The translations under genes and the position numbers were made by a program. Below are positions 26,639 to 34,513 of a stretch of 64,000 bases of DNA, piece by piece (the first letter of the stretch is position 1; every line of letters begins with the position of its first letter). Location: the NCBI RefSeq assembly GCF_009193295.2, contig NZ_CP059973.1, forward strand, positions 1,550,001-1,614,000, given 5' to 3'. Below the pieces are notes generated by a model. It did not search any database, was not told where the DNA came from, and saw only the letters and a list, made by a program, of their open reading frames with translations. The DNA comes from Bacteroides luhongzhouii (GTDB lineage: Bacteria; Bacteroidota; Bacteroidia; Bacteroidales; Bacteroidaceae).

Positions 26639-28189
26639 ATGAACAAACCTATTAACCTCCTTGTAGGAGGCCTGACACTGTTTGTTGCACAGGGTTGCAA
26701 GGCTCCGAAGCAAGTGACCCAACAAGCTGAACATCCCAATATAATCTATGTATTTCCCGATCAATACCGTAATCAGGCGATGGGCTTTTGGAACCAGGAC
26801 GGATTCCGGGATAAAGTAAATTTTAAAGGAGATCCCGTGCATACTCCCAACTTGGATGCGTTTGCGCGTGAATCGATGGTACTGTCGTCTGCACAGAGTA
26901 ACTGTCCGTTGAGTAGCCCTCATCGTGGAATGTTATTGACCGGTATGTACCCGAATAAAAGCGGTGTGCCATTGAATTGTAACTCCACACGTCCGATCAG
27001 TTCCTTACGCGAAGATGCGGAATGTATTGGCGATGTATTCAGTAAAGCAGGTTACGATTGTGCCTATTTCGGCAAACTTCATGCTGACTTCCCAACTCCG
27101 AACGATCCCGAACATCCGGGCCAATATGTGGAAGAGAAACGTCCGGCATGGGATGCTTATACTCCGAAAGAACGTCGTCATGGTTTTAATTACTGGTATT
27201 CTTATGGTACATTTGATGAGCACAAGAACCCGCATTATTGGGATACAGACGGCAAGAGACACGATCCGAAAGAGTGGTCGCCCCTGCATGAGGCAGGTAA
27301 AGTCATTTCTTATCTGAAAAATGAGGGCAACGTACGTGATACCAAGAAACCGTTCTTTATTATGGTAGGTATGAATCCCCCTCACAGTCCGTACCGTTCT
27401 TTGAATGACTGTGAAGAACAGGATTTCAATCTTTATAAAGACCAGCCTCTGGATAGTCTGTTGATTCGTCCGAATGTCGATTTAAAAATGAAGAAGGCAG
27501 CATCCGCCCGCTATTATTTCGCTTCCGTAACAGGTGTAGACCGTGCTTTCGGTCAGATTCTGGAAACATTGAAAGCGATGGGATTAGATAAGAACACAGT
27601 TGTCATCTTTGCTTCCGATCATGGTGAAACGATGTGTAGCCAGCGCACTGATGATCCGAAGAATTCCCCTTATTCCGAATCTATGAATATTCCGTTCCTG
27701 GTTCGTTTCCCCGGTAAGATTCAGCCGAGGGTGGATGATTTATTGCTTTCTGCTCCTGATATTATGCCTACGGTACTTGGCCTGTGCGGGCTGGGTGATT
27801 CTATTCCGGCAGAAGTGCAGGGGCGTAATTTTGCTCCTCTTTTCTTCGATGAAAAGGCGGAAATCGTTCGCCCTACCGGTGCGTTGTATATCCAGAATAT
27901 AGATGGTGATAAAGATGAAAATGGATTGGTACAGACTTATTTTCCTTCCTCAAGAGGTATCAAGACCGCTCAATATACGTTGGCTTTATATATCGACCGT
28001 GATACGAAGCAATTGAAGAAAAGCCTTTTATTCGATGATGTAAAAGATCCATATCAACTGCATAACTTGCCTTTGGAAGAAAATAAGGAAATTGTGGTAC
28101 AACTTTGCGGTGAAATGGGAGCTATGTTGAAGGAGATTAACGATCCCTGGTATACGGAAAAGATTCTGTCGGATCGGATTCCTTATTAA
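26639..28189 (+). CDS. Family S1 sulfatase lipoprotein, serine type (probable chondroitin sulfatase)
   Basis: A 516-residue arylsulfatase-superfamily enzyme with a probable lipobox (VAQGC, Cys20). The sulfatase signature is S92-S-P-H-R96, so the formylglycine precursor is serine and needs an anSME-type maturase in trans. Metal-binding segments include YVFPDQYRNQ near 38-46 and FASDHGETM near 325. It removes O-sulfate from glycosaminoglycan chains or disaccharides. Position between GH88 and PL8 points to chondroitin/dermatan sulfate. I recall the B. thetaiotaomicron counterpart BT3349 as a GalNAc-4-O-sulfatase, but the regiochemistry here cannot be proved from sequence. Confidence 0.9.
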   Translation: MNKPINLLVGGLTLFVAQGCKAPKQVTQQAEHPNIIYVFPDQYRNQAMGFWNQDGFRDKVNFKGDPVHTPNLDAFARESMVLSSAQSNCPLSSPHRGMLLTGMYPNKSGVPLNCNSTRPISSLREDAECIGDVFSKAGYDCAYFGKLHADFPTPNDPEHPGQYVEEKRPAWDAYTPKERRHGFNYWYSYGTFDEHKNPHYWDTDGKRHDPKEWSPLHEAGKVISYLKNEGNVRDTKKPFFIMVGMNPPHSPYRSLNDCEEQDFNLYKDQPLDSLLIRPNVDLKMKKAASARYYFASVTGVDRAFGQILETLKAMGLDKNTVVIFASDHGETMCSQRTDDPKNSPYSESMNIPFLVRFPGKIQPRVDDLLLSAPDIMPTVLGLCGLGDSIPAEVQGRNFAPLFFDEKAEIVRPTGALYIQNIDGDKDENGLVQTYFPSSRGIKTAQYTLALYIDRDTKQLKKSLLFDDVKDPYQLHNLPLEENKEIVVQLCGEMGAMLKEINDPWYTEKILSDRIPY

Positions 28190-28215
28190 CGATTTATGTA
28201 TTCTTAATATAATCA

Positions 28216-28303
28216 TTTAGGCACAGATTACACGGATTTCACGGTCTTTAGTGTTGTCATTGTTGCAAAGTAGCCGCATTCATCCGTGTAATCCGTGCCT
28301 AAA
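28216..28303. repeat. 22-bp inverted repeat of the TTTAGGCAC-GATTACACGGAT type
   Basis: The left arm, 28216-28237, and the right arm, 28282-28303, match at 21 of 22 positions in inverse orientation, with a 44-nt loop. A related single arm occurs at 43297-43320. It sits between the sulfatase and PL8 genes and would form a long intercistronic hairpin. This looks like a REP-like dispersed repeat of Bacteroides. Confidence 0.7.
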
Positions 28304-28321
28304 AAAGATAACAATTCAGTA

Positions 28322-31183
28322 ATGAAAAGTAGTTGTTTTATAATATTATTCCTTTTGGGAATCATTCCTTCAACTTTCGCTCAACTCATCGGATTTGAAG
28401 AGGAAGTACCCGAAGCATTTAAAGTTTCCGGAAAGGGAGAAGTGAAAATCTCTTCTCTTTTTTACAAAGAGGGTGAAAGTAGTCTGGAATGGGACTTTCA
28501 ACCCGGTTCTACGCTGGATGTTCAAATTGCTCCTTTATCGTTGAATACGAGAAACGAGAAGCAGTTCGGCATTACCTTGTGGATTTATAATGAGAAACCA
28601 CAGCAGGATTCCATTCGTTTTGAGTTTCTGAATAAGGAGGGAGAAGTCTCTTATTGGTTTTCTTATCGTTTGCAGGCAGCAGGTTGGCGGGCTTGCTGGA
28701 TCTCTTTTGAGTATATGCAGGGAGATAAGAAAGATAAGAAGATCGTAGCTTATCGGCTGGTTGCCCCGCAACGGAAGGGGCGTATCTTTCTTGACCGTCT
28801 GATTTTCCCGGAAAAGAAAATGAATCTTCGTACCACCCCCGATCAGCAGTTGCCTACTAATAATGGATTGTCTAATCGTGACCTGTGGCATTGGTGTCTC
28901 GTGTGGAAATGGGAACAACAGTCGTATGATATTCCTCTGCCTTCTAAATTGACAAGCGAGCAAAAGAAGGAACTGAAGACTATCGAACAACGTTTGACAG
29001 ATTTTTTGGAAGTAAAGAAGGCACCCCAAGGAGCGATTAATGCTGCCTATAAGACATTTGAGAAGGCTGCAATTAGTCCGTCCATCGCCGGAACGGGATT
29101 TATAGGAACCCCTATTGTTGCTCCTGATGAACAGGACAAGAAGAAAGGGGAAATGTCATGGAATGATATTGAAACAATGCTTTCCGGTTTTGCTTATGAT
29201 GCTTATTATAATCAGAACGAAACGTCAAAGAAGAATTATTTTACCGTATTCGATTATGCTATTGACCAGGGATTTGCATATGGTAGCGGTATGGGTACCA
29301 ATCACCATTATGGATATCAGGTGCGTAAGATATATACGACTGCCTGGCTGATGCGCGATGCAATCTACAAACATTCTCATCGGGAAGCTTATCTTTCCAC
29401 ATTGCGTTTTTGGGCTGCTTTGCAGGAAACTCGTCAGCCATGCTCTCCAACACGTGATGAATTGTTGGATTCCTGGCATACATTATTGATGGCGAAATTT
29501 ATCTCTGCTATGATGTTTCCCGATGCAAGAGAACAGGCGCGAGCTTTGAGCGGCTTGTCACGTTGGTTATCTTCTTCTTTGCGTTATACTCCGGGAACGA
29601 TCGGTGGTATAAAGGTAGACGGTACGACTTTTCATCATGGCGGTTTCTATCCGGGATATACCACTGGAGTACTTGCGACTGTAGGAGAATATATTGCATT
29701 TACCAATGGTACAAGTTTTGAACTGACCGAAGATGCGCGCAAACACATGAAATCAGCCTTTATTGCTATGCGCAATTATTGCAATTTCTATGAATGGGGC
29801 ATCGGAATCAGTGGCCGTCATCCTTTTGGAGGGAAGATGGGAAGCGATGATATCGAAGCATTTGCCAATATCGCTTTATCCGGCGATTTGTCCGGTCAGG
29901 GAAATACGTTTGATCGTGGTCTGGCTGCCGACTATTTACGTCTGATACGCAATAGTGATACTCCGAATGCGCGTTTCTTCAAGAAGGAAGGTATTCAACC
30001 GGCACAGGCTCCACAGGGATTCTTCGTTTACAACTATGGTTCGGCAGGCATTTTTCGTCGTGCGGACTGGATGGTGACATTGAAAGGGTATACCACTGAC
30101 GTATGGGGATCTGAAATTTATACGAAAGATAACCGTTACGGACGTTATCAGAGTTATGGCTCCGTGCAGATTATGGGGAAAGGAAATCCCGTGTCACGTG
30201 CCGGAAGCGGTTTTGTGCAGGAGGGATGGGACTGGAACCGTTTGCCGGGTACAACTACCATTCATTTGCCTTTCGACTTGCTTGATAGCCCATTGAAAGG
30301 AACGACTATGGCACGCTCCAAAGAGAATTTCTCCGGAAGCAGTTCTTTAGATGGTAAAAATGGAATGTTCGCTATGAAGTTGGCAGAACGGGATTATGAG
30401 AATTTTACACCGGACTTTGTGGCCCGTAAATCCGTATTCTGTTTTGATAACCGGATGGTTTGCCTGGGAACAGGTATTTCGAACTCCAATGCGGATTATC
30501 CTACGGAAACGACTCTTTTCCAGACAAAATATAATGGTAAGGAGCCCAAAGTAGGAGAGGATAACTATTGGCTTCATGATGGTTATGACAATTATTATCA
30601 TGTAGTGGACGGAACCGTTCGCGCACAGGTGGCAGAACAGGAATCGCGGCATGAAAAGACGCGTGAAATAACCAAAGGAAAATTTTCTTCTGCCTGGATA
30701 GAACATGGCAAGGCGCCGAAAGAGGGGACTTATGAATATATGGTATTGATACAGCCTTCTGCTTCCGATCTCGACGAACTGCGCAAAACTCCTGCATACG
30801 AGGTGTTGCAACGGGATCAGACTGCTCACGTTGTTTATGATAAAAAGACTGGTATCACGGCGTATGCTGCTTTTGAAGCTTATCAGCCTGCCACTGATAA
30901 AGTGTTCGTGGCTATTCCTGCGGAAACAATGGTGATGTATGCAAAGGAATCTGATAAGGGGATCCGTTTAAGCGTCTGTGATCCGAATCTGAATATAGAA
31001 GAGAAGACGTATACAACGAAAGAACCCAGTCGTCCTATTACTAAGGAGATACGGCTTAAAGGGCATTGGACATTGACAAGTCCGATGGAAAATGTCCGGT
31101 TGGAACAGCAGGGAGATCAGACCGTACTGACGGTAACTTGTCAGCATGGACAGCCGGTTGAAATGCTCATGGAAAATAAATAA
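28322..31183 (+). CDS. PL8 chondroitin/hyaluronan lyase
   Basis: A 953-residue secreted lyase. An upstream GTG at 28295 lies within the repeat arm; I chose ATG 28322, which starts a standard signal peptide ending STFAQ. An N-terminal jelly-roll domain (about 20-170) precedes the (alpha/alpha) toroid and beta-sandwich domains of PL8. Catalytic-region motifs are GMGTNHHYGYQVRKIY near 325, TTFHHGGFYPGY near 435-446 with the His/Tyr pair, and the Arg of GISGRHPFGGKMG near 495. PL8 cleaves chondroitin sulfate and hyaluronan by beta-elimination and gives unsaturated disaccharides for the sulfatase and GH88 upstream. The length fits chondroitin ABC lyases (about 1000 aa). Confidence 0.93.
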   Translation: MKSSCFIILFLLGIIPSTFAQLIGFEEEVPEAFKVSGKGEVKISSLFYKEGESSLEWDFQPGSTLDVQIAPLSLNTRNEKQFGITLWIYNEKPQQDSIRFEFLNKEGEVSYWFSYRLQAAGWRACWISFEYMQGDKKDKKIVAYRLVAPQRKGRIFLDRLIFPEKKMNLRTTPDQQLPTNNGLSNRDLWHWCLVWKWEQQSYDIPLPSKLTSEQKKELKTIEQRLTDFLEVKKAPQGAINAAYKTFEKAAISPSIAGTGFIGTPIVAPDEQDKKKGEMSWNDIETMLSGFAYDAYYNQNETSKKNYFTVFDYAIDQGFAYGSGMGTNHHYGYQVRKIYTTAWLMRDAIYKHSHREAYLSTLRFWAALQETRQPCSPTRDELLDSWHTLLMAKFISAMMFPDAREQARALSGLSRWLSSSLRYTPGTIGGIKVDGTTFHHGGFYPGYTTGVLATVGEYIAFTNGTSFELTEDARKHMKSAFIAMRNYCNFYEWGIGISGRHPFGGKMGSDDIEAFANIALSGDLSGQGNTFDRGLAADYLRLIRNSDTPNARFFKKEGIQPAQAPQGFFVYNYGSAGIFRRADWMVTLKGYTTDVWGSEIYTKDNRYGRYQSYGSVQIMGKGNPVSRAGSGFVQEGWDWNRLPGTTTIHLPFDLLDSPLKGTTMARSKENFSGSSSLDGKNGMFAMKLAERDYENFTPDFVARKSVFCFDNRMVCLGTGISNSNADYPTETTLFQTKYNGKEPKVGEDNYWLHDGYDNYYHVVDGTVRAQVAEQESRHEKTREITKGKFSSAWIEHGKAPKEGTYEYMVLIQPSASDLDELRKTPAYEVLQRDQTAHVVYDKKTGITAYAAFEAYQPATDKVFVAIPAETMVMYAKESDKGIRLSVCDPNLNIEEKTYTTKEPSRPITKEIRLKGHWTLTSPMENVRLEQQGDQTVLTVTCQHGQPVEMLMENK

Positions 31184-31245
31184 TTAGTGAATAAGATAAG
31201 AGAAAATAAGAATTTAAAGAGAGGGTATTAGTTATCATGTTTCTA

Positions 31246-31287
31246 TGAAAAAAGAGAAGACCGGTTCGTGTTGAGCCGGTCTTCTCT
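31246..31287 (-). terminator. Intrinsic terminator of cysS
   Basis: AGAGAAGACCGG (31253-31264) pairs with CCGGTCTTCTCT (31276-31287), a 12-bp perfect stem. Read on the minus strand, the stem is followed by a run of six T. That is the orientation for the end of cysS, 37 bp beyond its stop codon. It may also stop PL8 transcripts arriving from the other side. Confidence 0.85.
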
Positions 31288-31323
31288 GCAGTTATACGGT
31301 GCGTTGGGCACTTTCTTTTCTTG

Positions 31324-32805
31324 TTATTTATTCAGTCTCCATTCGAAACCGTCTTTGGTATCTTTGATTTCAAATCCGAGTGCTGTCAGTGTGTTGCGGA
31401 TTTCGTCGGAAGTAGCCCAGTCTTTGTTGGCTTTCGCTTTCATACGTTGTTCCAGTAACATATCTACTACCTTGCCGTAAGCTGCTTCACGACCATCTGA
31501 AGAGCCTTTTTCTTCTTTCAATCCCATGATGTCGAAACTGAACAGATGAAATGTTTCTTTCAGGTCTTTCAGGTCTTCGGCGGAGATGGTGGCATTGCCG
31601 GCAATGATATTGTTTATAATGCGGGCGCCTTCGAAAAGCTGTGCGATGACAATCGGTGTATTCAAGTCGTCATTCATTGCTTCGTAGCATTTAGCGCGCA
31701 GTTCTTTCACGTTGATTCCCTCTGAAGTTGTCGATGAGGGAGTTATCTTATCCAATGCGTCAATGGCTTCCATCAGACGCTGCAGGCCTTTTTCGGATGC
31801 TTGCAGTGCTTCATTGCTAAAGTCTACCGTGCTGCGGTAATGAGCTTGCAGGATGAAGAAACGGATTGTCATTGGTGTATAGGCTTGCGCCAGCAGCTTA
31901 TGAGTACCGGTGAAGAATTCGTCCAGAGTGATGAAGTTGCCAAGTGATTTACCCATCTTGGTTCCGTTGATGGTAATCATGTTGTTGTGCATCCAGTAGT
32001 GAACCATGTCATCGCCTTGTGAAGCTACCGATTGTGCGATTTCACATTCGTGGTGAGGGAAAATCAAGTCCATTCCTCCTCCGTGAATATCGAAGTGTTC
32101 ACCCAGGTATTTACGTCCCATAGCGGTACATTCGGCGTGCCATCCGGGGAAACCGTCGCTCCATGGAGACGGCCAGCGCATGATATGTTCAGGTTGTGCC
32201 TTTTTCCAAAGGGCGAAGTCGGCGGGATTGCGTTTTTCGCTTTGTCCGTCGAGGTCACGGGTGGTATTTAATACGTCGTCCAGATTACGTCCGGAAAGTT
32301 TTCCGTAGTGGTAATCTTTATTGTATTTGGCTACATCGAAGTAGACGGAGCCTTCGCTTTCATAGGCATATCCGGCATCCAAAATCTTCTGTACCAGTTG
32401 GATTTGTTCAATGATATGTCCTGAAGCATGTGGCTCAATGCTTGGAGAAAGTACATTCAACGCTTCCATTGCTTTATGATAGCGGTTCAGGAAATATTGA
32501 ACAACCTCCATTGGTTCCAACTCTTCCAGACGTGCTTTCTTGGCGATCTTGTCTTCTCCGTCATCGGCATCGTGTTCCAGATGACCTACGTCGGTAATAT
32601 TTCGTACGTAGCGTACTTTATATCCTAGGTGGGTGAGATAGCGGAATAACACATCGAAGGTTATAGCCGGACGGGCGTGTCCTAAATGGGCATCTCCGTA
32701 AACAGTCGGTCCACACACATACATGCCTACATGAGGTGCATGAAGCGGTATAAACAACTCTTTCTTTCTATCTAAGGTGTTGTAAATGGTAAGTTGATGT
32801 TCCAT
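31324..32805 (-). CDS. cysS: Cysteinyl-tRNA synthetase
   Basis: A 493-residue class I aminoacyl-tRNA synthetase that charges tRNA-Cys. The HIGH motif is HLGH at 40-43 after [12 protein letters not shown], with zinc-ligand Cys31. The KMSKS loop appears as KMGKS in [14 protein letters not shown], and the zinc site downstream includes GWHAECTAM and [10 protein letters not shown]. The length is typical (about 460-500). It is a single-copy housekeeping gene and marks the return to core chromosome after the accessory region. It converges with PL8, with a terminator between them. Confidence 0.98.
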   Translation of the reverse strand: MEHQLTIYNTLDRKKELFIPLHAPHVGMYVCGPTVYGDAHLGHARPAITFDVLFRYLTHLGYKVRYVRNITDVGHLEHDADDGEDKIAKKARLEELEPMEVVQYFLNRYHKAMEALNVLSPSIEPHASGHIIEQIQLVQKILDAGYAYESEGSVYFDVAKYNKDYHYGKLSGRNLDDVLNTTRDLDGQSEKRNPADFALWKKAQPEHIMRWPSPWSDGFPGWHAECTAMGRKYLGEHFDIHGGGMDLIFPHHECEIAQSVASQGDDMVHYWMHNNMITINGTKMGKSLGNFITLDEFFTGTHKLLAQAYTPMTIRFFILQAHYRSTVDFSNEALQASEKGLQRLMEAIDALDKITPSSTTSEGINVKELRAKCYEAMNDDLNTPIVIAQLFEGARIINNIIAGNATISAEDLKDLKETFHLFSFDIMGLKEEKGSSDGREAAYGKVVDMLLEQRMKAKANKDWATSDEIRNTLTALGFEIKDTKDGFEWRLNK

Positions 32806-32834
32806 AACATTTTATATTTGTTTTATTGGAATCG

Positions 32835-32842
32835 CAAAGTTA
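32835..32842 (-). promoter_or_regulatory. -7 box of cysS promoter
   Basis: On the minus strand the sequence TAACTTTG matches TAnnTTTG, about 30 bp upstream of the cysS ATG. A -33 TTG at standard spacing is not evident. Confidence 0.5.
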
Positions 32843-32920
32843 GTATAAAATCTGAATATGCGCCCTATCTTTAATCGGTTGATTTTAAGTGTCGGGTCGT
32901 TTTTACCAGTAATGTGATTT

Positions 32921-33010
32921 GTTTCCCGGTATGAAACTAACAGTTTCACACCGAGGAACCAATAGTTTCATTCCTTGAAACCAAAGGTTTCTCACCGAGA
33001 AACTAAAACT
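32921..33010. repeat. Cluster of GTTTC/GAAAC inverted repeats
   Basis: About eight GAAAC or GTTTC units lie within 90 bp. They form small dyads such as TGAAACT-aac-AGTTTCA (32932-32948) and GAAACC-aaa-GGTTTC (32977-32991), separated by CACCGAG-like spacers. The block sits between cysS and the HAD phosphatase gene. It could fold into several short hairpins and be a composite intergenic repeat. Confidence 0.65.
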
Positions 33011-33036
33011 CTGCCGGCATGCCAGTAAATGTTTGG

Positions 33037-33849
33037 CTATTGTTGATTGCAAAACTTCTTGATTGCTTCTGCTACACCGTCTTCTTCGTTACTTAGAGTG
33101 ATGTAATCTGCTGCTTTCTTTACAGGTTCTTGAGCATTTCCCATGGCAATCCCCAGTCCTGCAAACCTAATCATGGATAGGTCATTATATCCATCACCTA
33201 TGGCTATAACTTCTTCACGTGCTACTCCTATTTCTTTTAACAGGACGGCCAGAGAAAGAGCTTTGTCGATACCTTGCGGGACTAATTCGAGAAAATAGGG
33301 TTCTGAACGGAAAACGTTAATATGTCCTTGTAGCCGGAGACTAAGTTCTGCTTCAAGCGGAATGAGTTTATCTGCGTCTCCCACGATGAGGCATTTGGCT
33401 ACAGGAAGCGTGATCTCTGTGAGGAAGTCGTTTGTTTCTCGTACTGCCATTTTATTGAGAAAGGCCTCTTTCTGTACGTATGGGTCTTGAGAGTTTTCTG
33501 TTATTATATCTGCTCCGTCATAGGTTAATATACTTAGTTGGTGAGTACGGGCACATTCGTAGAGCATCGGAACAACTTCATTAGGTAACACATTTTCATA
33601 TACCATCTCTTTTGTTTCCCAATTGATAATTTCACCTCCGTTATAGGAAAGAATGAAACCTCCGAATTCATTCATCCGTAATTCGTTGGCTAATGGTACA
33701 ATACCATAAGTAGGTCGTCCGGAAGCTAATACGAGTCGTATTCCTTGCTCTTGTATACGTATTAGGGTTTCCCTGTTGCGGGGAGTGATTTCTTTTTTAG
33801 AATTGGTGAGTGTGCCGTCAAGGTCGAGCACGATAAGTTTGTATTTCAT
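33037..33849 (-). CDS. HAD-superfamily Cof-type sugar phosphatase
   Basis: A 270-residue cytoplasmic phosphatase of the HAD IIB (Cof) group. The start at 33849 (MKYKLIVLDLDGTLTNS) puts the nucleophile motif DLDGT at residues 9-13. An upstream in-frame start at 33897 would include the -7 promoter box and is unlikely. Later motifs are LASGRPTYGI near 57 and the metal-binding IGDGYNDLSMIRFAGLGIAM near 215. Such enzymes dephosphorylate sugar phosphates, nucleotides or flavin intermediates, and the substrate cannot be told here. It is a single-gene unit facing away from the pseudogene at 34000. Confidence 0.9.
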   Translation of the reverse strand: MKYKLIVLDLDGTLTNSKKEITPRNRETLIRIQEQGIRLVLASGRPTYGIVPLANELRMNEFGGFILSYNGGEIINWETKEMVYENVLPNEVVPMLYECARTHQLSILTYDGADIITENSQDPYVQKEAFLNKMAVRETNDFLTEITLPVAKCLIVGDADKLIPLEAELSLRLQGHINVFRSEPYFLELVPQGIDKALSLAVLLKEIGVAREEVIAIGDGYNDLSMIRFAGLGIAMGNAQEPVKKAADYITLSNEEDGVAEAIKKFCNQQ

Positions 33850-33867
33850 GTAGCGTTGTTTTGGGTG

Positions 33868-33875
33868 CAAAGATA
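33868..33875 (-). promoter_or_regulatory. -7 box of HAD phosphatase promoter
   Basis: The minus-strand sequence TATCTTTG matches TAnnTTTG, 19 bp upstream of the chosen ATG at 33849. It supports that start over the longer reading. Confidence 0.55.
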
Positions 33876-33930
33876 GATTAAAAAAGTTTTTCCGCAAGGT
33901 GGTGAGGGAAAAGATATGGCTTTAGCTGAA

Positions 33931-33984
33931 ATTGCACTATAAGAGTGCGATTTATTTTGTTATTTGCACTGTTATAGTGCAAAT
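33931..33984. repeat. Two adjacent TTGCACT/AGTGCAA dyads upstream of the AAA-ATPase remnant
   Basis: ATTGCACT-ataag-AGTGCGAT (33931-33951) is followed by the perfect dyad ATTTGCACT-gttat-AGTGCAAAT (33962-33984). They lie just before the ATPase remnant and probably are its former promoter/operator region. Confidence 0.6.
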
Positions 33985-33999
33985 AATCGTATTCAAGCC

Positions 34000-34433
34000 A
34001 GCCGTTGTTTGTTCGACTTGGCAGATGCTTTTGTAAAGATTGGGGCAAATGCCTGTTTATTGAAGAAATTTATAAATATAAAAATTAGTCGGAAGAGCTT
34101 AATTTAATTTACGATTATCATTCAGAGTTGAATATTGTTTTTACAGGTCCATCTGTATTGGATATTAATAAAGGAGATTCTGATTTGAGTCTTCGCGGTG
34201 TCATGTATCAAATGTAGGGACTTTCTTTTTTGAACCAGACCCGCATCTTTTCGGATGTAATAGCTTCTCCTGTTTTTGATTTCTTGATTGATGATATGAC
34301 ATTTGAGGTGGGGGAAAGAAAAAAGGGACAAAAGCAAATTCAGGATGTACAGAAAGGATTTGTGGTGAAGGATGATGTTGAGAGAGGCTTTATGAATGTG
34401 GTGCCGTTGTGGCAGTTTGGGATGGGATATTAA
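34000..34433 (+). pseudogene. Remnant of a Bacteroidales AAA-family ATPase gene
   Basis: Translated pieces match the AAA ATPase family common in Bacteroidales. LFDLADAFVKIG (about 34008-34043) shifts frame into GKCLFIEEIYKYKN, an in-frame stop, SEELNLIYDYHSELNIVFTG, then PSVLDINKGDSDLSLRGVMY, another stop, GLSF, and finally the usual C-terminus FEVGERKKGQKQIQDVQ and VPLWQFGMGY ending at 34433. The N-terminal P-loop region and roughly 200 codons of the middle are missing. With a frameshift, two stops and a deletion it is not functional. It is on the plus strand, between two minus-strand genes. Confidence 0.85.
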
Positions 34434-34452
34434 GATAAATTTATGATAATAT

Positions 34453-34494
34453 AAAAATGAGGGTGTCCGAAAATGAAGTGACACCCTCTTTTTT
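34453..34494. terminator. Bidirectional intrinsic terminator
   Basis: GAGGGTGTC (34459-34467) pairs with GACACCCTC (34480-34488), flanked by A-rich sequence on the left and TTTTTT on the right, so it works in both directions. It ends the minus-strand DUF4988 lipoprotein gene, which stops at 34514, and any transcript through the pseudogene. Confidence 0.85.
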
Positions 34495-34513
34495 AGTTAA
34501 CTATAAAGGCTAT

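Noticed and set aside
30347..30829. Long minus-strand open frame (160 codons) within PL8
   Set aside because: No family resemblance; it is a shadow of the plus-strand lyase gene.
32921..33010. CRISPR array
   Set aside because: The repeats are about 5-7 bp, in both orientations and irregularly spaced; no direct repeat-spacer pattern and no cas genes.
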